Positions 61,916 to 64,000 of a stretch of 64,000 nt of DNA are shown piece after piece. Numbering within the stretch: position 1 is the first letter of the stretch; every line of letters begins with the position of its first letter. The stretch comes from Okapia johnstoni (taxonomy: Eukaryota; Chordata; Mammalia; Artiodactyla; Giraffidae), in assembly GCA_024291935.2 (NCBI GenBank), contig CM044312.1, positions 49,420,001 to 49,484,000 of the forward strand, in the 5' to 3' direction. Under the pieces are notes generated by a model, which was given only the letters and a program-made list of their open reading frames with translations, ran no database searches and was not told the DNA's origin. Both the position numbers and the translations under genes were made by a program.

Positions 61916-62539
61916 CAGATGCTGACTAAAGCCCTGTGTGCCTGGCCAGGCTCAGCTATTGATGGGCTCCACTGGAGGTGGTCAGATGGCAAGCCTGCTT
62001 TTCTGTTGGGGGATACCTGTATGTCACATTTTGTTCGTATCTATTTTGTGGGCTTGTTCAGATCTCCTGAGAAGACTCCTACATCCTCTGTGTGGCTGCT
62101 GGCCTCCCAGAATCCAGGAAGACTGGAGGGGAAACACCTAAGAGAGGTTTCAGAAGTGGAATCCACGGGACTTGTTTTTCCCTGAAGTTACTAATTTTTT
62201 GTTGGTTTGTTTCTTACTTAGTTCCCATGTACCTACCATGAATTCTTTCTCAAATTTTCAACAAAACATAAAAATGCTCTCAATTCTGTCAACCTCCTTA
62301 GATAAGCTAAAAGTGTGATTTATTTATTTATTTTTTTGAAAGACATGCCCCTTAGAACCTCCTATTCCTGCCTGGAAGTTGTACTCTCCACGTCTCACCC
62401 AGCTAAGGAGAATCATTGTATAGGTGTCCTTCCTTATCATCCTGAGGATTTATTTCTCTCTTTCATGAGTTGACCTCACTATGTCCTAGATCCAATGCCT
62501 TTCTATTTTTCAGCTAACTTCCTTGTTTTAGGGTAGCAT

Positions 62540-63330
62540 ATTCTCCAGTAACTACCTAAGAAATGTACACAGGAGATAAATTTTGTGAATCATCGAATGT
62601 CTGAATATGTATTTATTTTACCTTTTATTTACTCTTTATTTTACTTACATGATGGATAGTTGGGCTAGATATGGAATTCTATGTTGCAAATAAATTTTCT
62701 CTAAGTTTTTAAGACATTTCTTCATTGTTTTCTAGTTTTCAGTATTGCTGTTGAGAAGTCTAATGTCATTCTAAGTCTTTGTCCTTTGCATGTGACTTAT
62801 TGTTTTCCTTTTCCCTAAATTTTTCAGGATTTTTTTTTCTTTTGTCTCTGCTGCTCTGTGCCTTGAATGAATGAATCTTTTACGATTCTTTGCTGCTAGG
62901 TTTTCATGAGTGCTTTCAATGTAGAGACTCATATCCTTCAGTTCTAGAAAAGCTTCTTGTTATCATCTCTGAAATTATTCTCCCCTCTTTATTCTCTCTG
63001 TTTGCACTTTCTAGAACTCCTGTCACTAAGATAAACTTGAACTTCCAATTTCTTATCTTTTATCTCTTACTTTCCAACTTGTCATTTTGCTTTATTTTTT
63101 GAAAGGATGTTTTCGAACTCTTTTAGCTCTTCCACTGATTTTAGCTATAATATTTTTCTTTTTTACTTGCCATGAGCTTTTGCTTATTTTTTGAAAGTTT
63201 TTTTTTTTTAATAGCATTCTGTACTTTTTTTCTCCCATAGATGCAATATACTCTATCACTTTTCAGAGGATATTATCTATACTTTTAGTTTTTTCCTCCC
63301 TACTTTTCTCTGTTTCTCTAAGTTTCTTTC
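62540..63330 (-). mobile_element. Old L1/HAL1-type LINE fragment, antisense, copy 2
   Basis: TTCAGTATTGCTGTTGAGAA, TCATATCCTTCAGTTCTAG, TCATCTCTGAAATTATTCTC and AGAACTCCTGTCACTAAG follow the same consensus order as copy 1. Highly AT-rich with poly-T runs. Confidence 0.6.
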
Positions 63331-64000
63331 TTTATCTGCCTGATGCCTTTCTTGCTCCCCACTCCTTGTTTAGTGCCTTTCACATTGAAGGCATTTCTGA
63401 TATGTCTGGGGATCCTTGGCAGGAGTTCGTTTAAGAAAGAGGCACCCACCATCTGATTGCAGACTCTGTGGACAGGGCTTGTCCTCAGAGGGGCTTTCCT
63501 GGGGGAATCAGGTGCTGAGCTCATGCTACTGTCTCTAGATCTTTCCTCCTGAGCGGATTGGTTTCTCCAGAGAGGGGTTCTCTCCTGTCCTACTGAGAGT
63601 CTTTTCAGTGGAGTAGCAGCTGGGACTGGAGATCCAGCATTCTGTAGGCAATCCCTCATTTTCAGTATGGCACTTCGTCTCCTGCCCCCACTGCTCAGTC
63701 CCAGTGTCACTAAAGGGACTTTCACTGTTTCTCGCTCATCCTCACTCCTGCTTTCAGAGGCATCTGGGCGCTCTCTGTCCTGAGGCTTTCCAGGCATCGA
63801 GGTGGAATCCAGCTCGCTTCTTGCTACTTTCCCTTTCTACTGGCATGTATGTATCCACTTTCTCAACTTTGCCAACGCACTTACTGCTGGAGCATCCACT
63901 TTCCCCTTTCCAAAACTGTACTGTGTCCTACTGCCTCACGATGTGCTCTCTATGATCCTTCTGTCCATACCGTCTTGTTCAGAATCAAGAAGTGGAGCTG

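Noticed and set aside
63318..63797. 159-codon antisense frame near the right edge, rich in basic residues
   Set aside because: Adjoins old LINE sequence in the same orientation and has no recognised domain; probably LINE-derived or chance, though it was the best late frame.
34396..64000. ADCYAP1R1 first exons expected downstream by synteny
   Set aside because: No class B receptor signal peptide or ectodomain sequence was found; the gene probably starts beyond the window.

Overview
The window is nuclear DNA of a ruminant mammal, most likely a bovid. The call rests on dispersed repeats: more than twenty Bov-tA/Bov-A2 SINE copies, four BovB (RTE-clade) LINE segments, one of them with a recognisable reverse-transcriptase core, and ruminant-type L1 3' ends, over a background of old mammalian MIR, L2, L1M and MaLR repeats. 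Cattle, sheep, goat and other bovids cannot be told apart from this sequence alone. Nothing prokaryotic is present: no operons, rRNA, convincing tRNA gene or CRISPR array.

One protein-coding gene is firmly supported: GHRHR, the pituitary receptor for growth hormone-releasing hormone, on the + strand. All 13 coding exons can be placed from the start codon at 20145 to the stop codon ending at 34142. Every boundary has GT/AG dinucleotides and compatible phases, and the exons join into one uninterrupted 423-codon frame, the length I know for the human receptor. A polyadenylation signal lies at 34373-34378. Possible POU-factor sites sit 105-155 bases upstream of the start codon, where a pituitary promoter would be expected.

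Layout: 1-20144 is upstream intergenic sequence, unique DNA mixed with SINEs, BovB, L1 and MIR pieces. It includes a repeat cluster at 15.0-18.0 kb containing an L1 piece, a 53-base-arm hairpin and the BovB reverse-transcriptase remnant. 20145-34395 is GHRHR with twelve introns of 128-3721 bases. 34396-64000 is downstream intergenic sequence with many repeats, long GT microsatellites, a MaLR LTR, a DNA transposon inserted in an L2, possible conserved regulatory stretches, and an AT-rich old-LINE block from about 60.4 kb to near the end. In mammals GHRHR normally lies between AQP1 and ADCYAP1R1 (general knowledge), but I recognise no exon of either gene here.

Apart from the GHRHR exons and the BovB reverse-transcriptase remnant, the open frames look like chance frames, microsatellite translations or repeat translations. 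I found no undescribed biological system. The observations most worth checking are the weak exon 5 splice donor, the GT microsatellite starting six bases after the exon 10 donor, the 15.6 kb hairpin, and a cluster of homeodomain-type cores near 56.1 kb.
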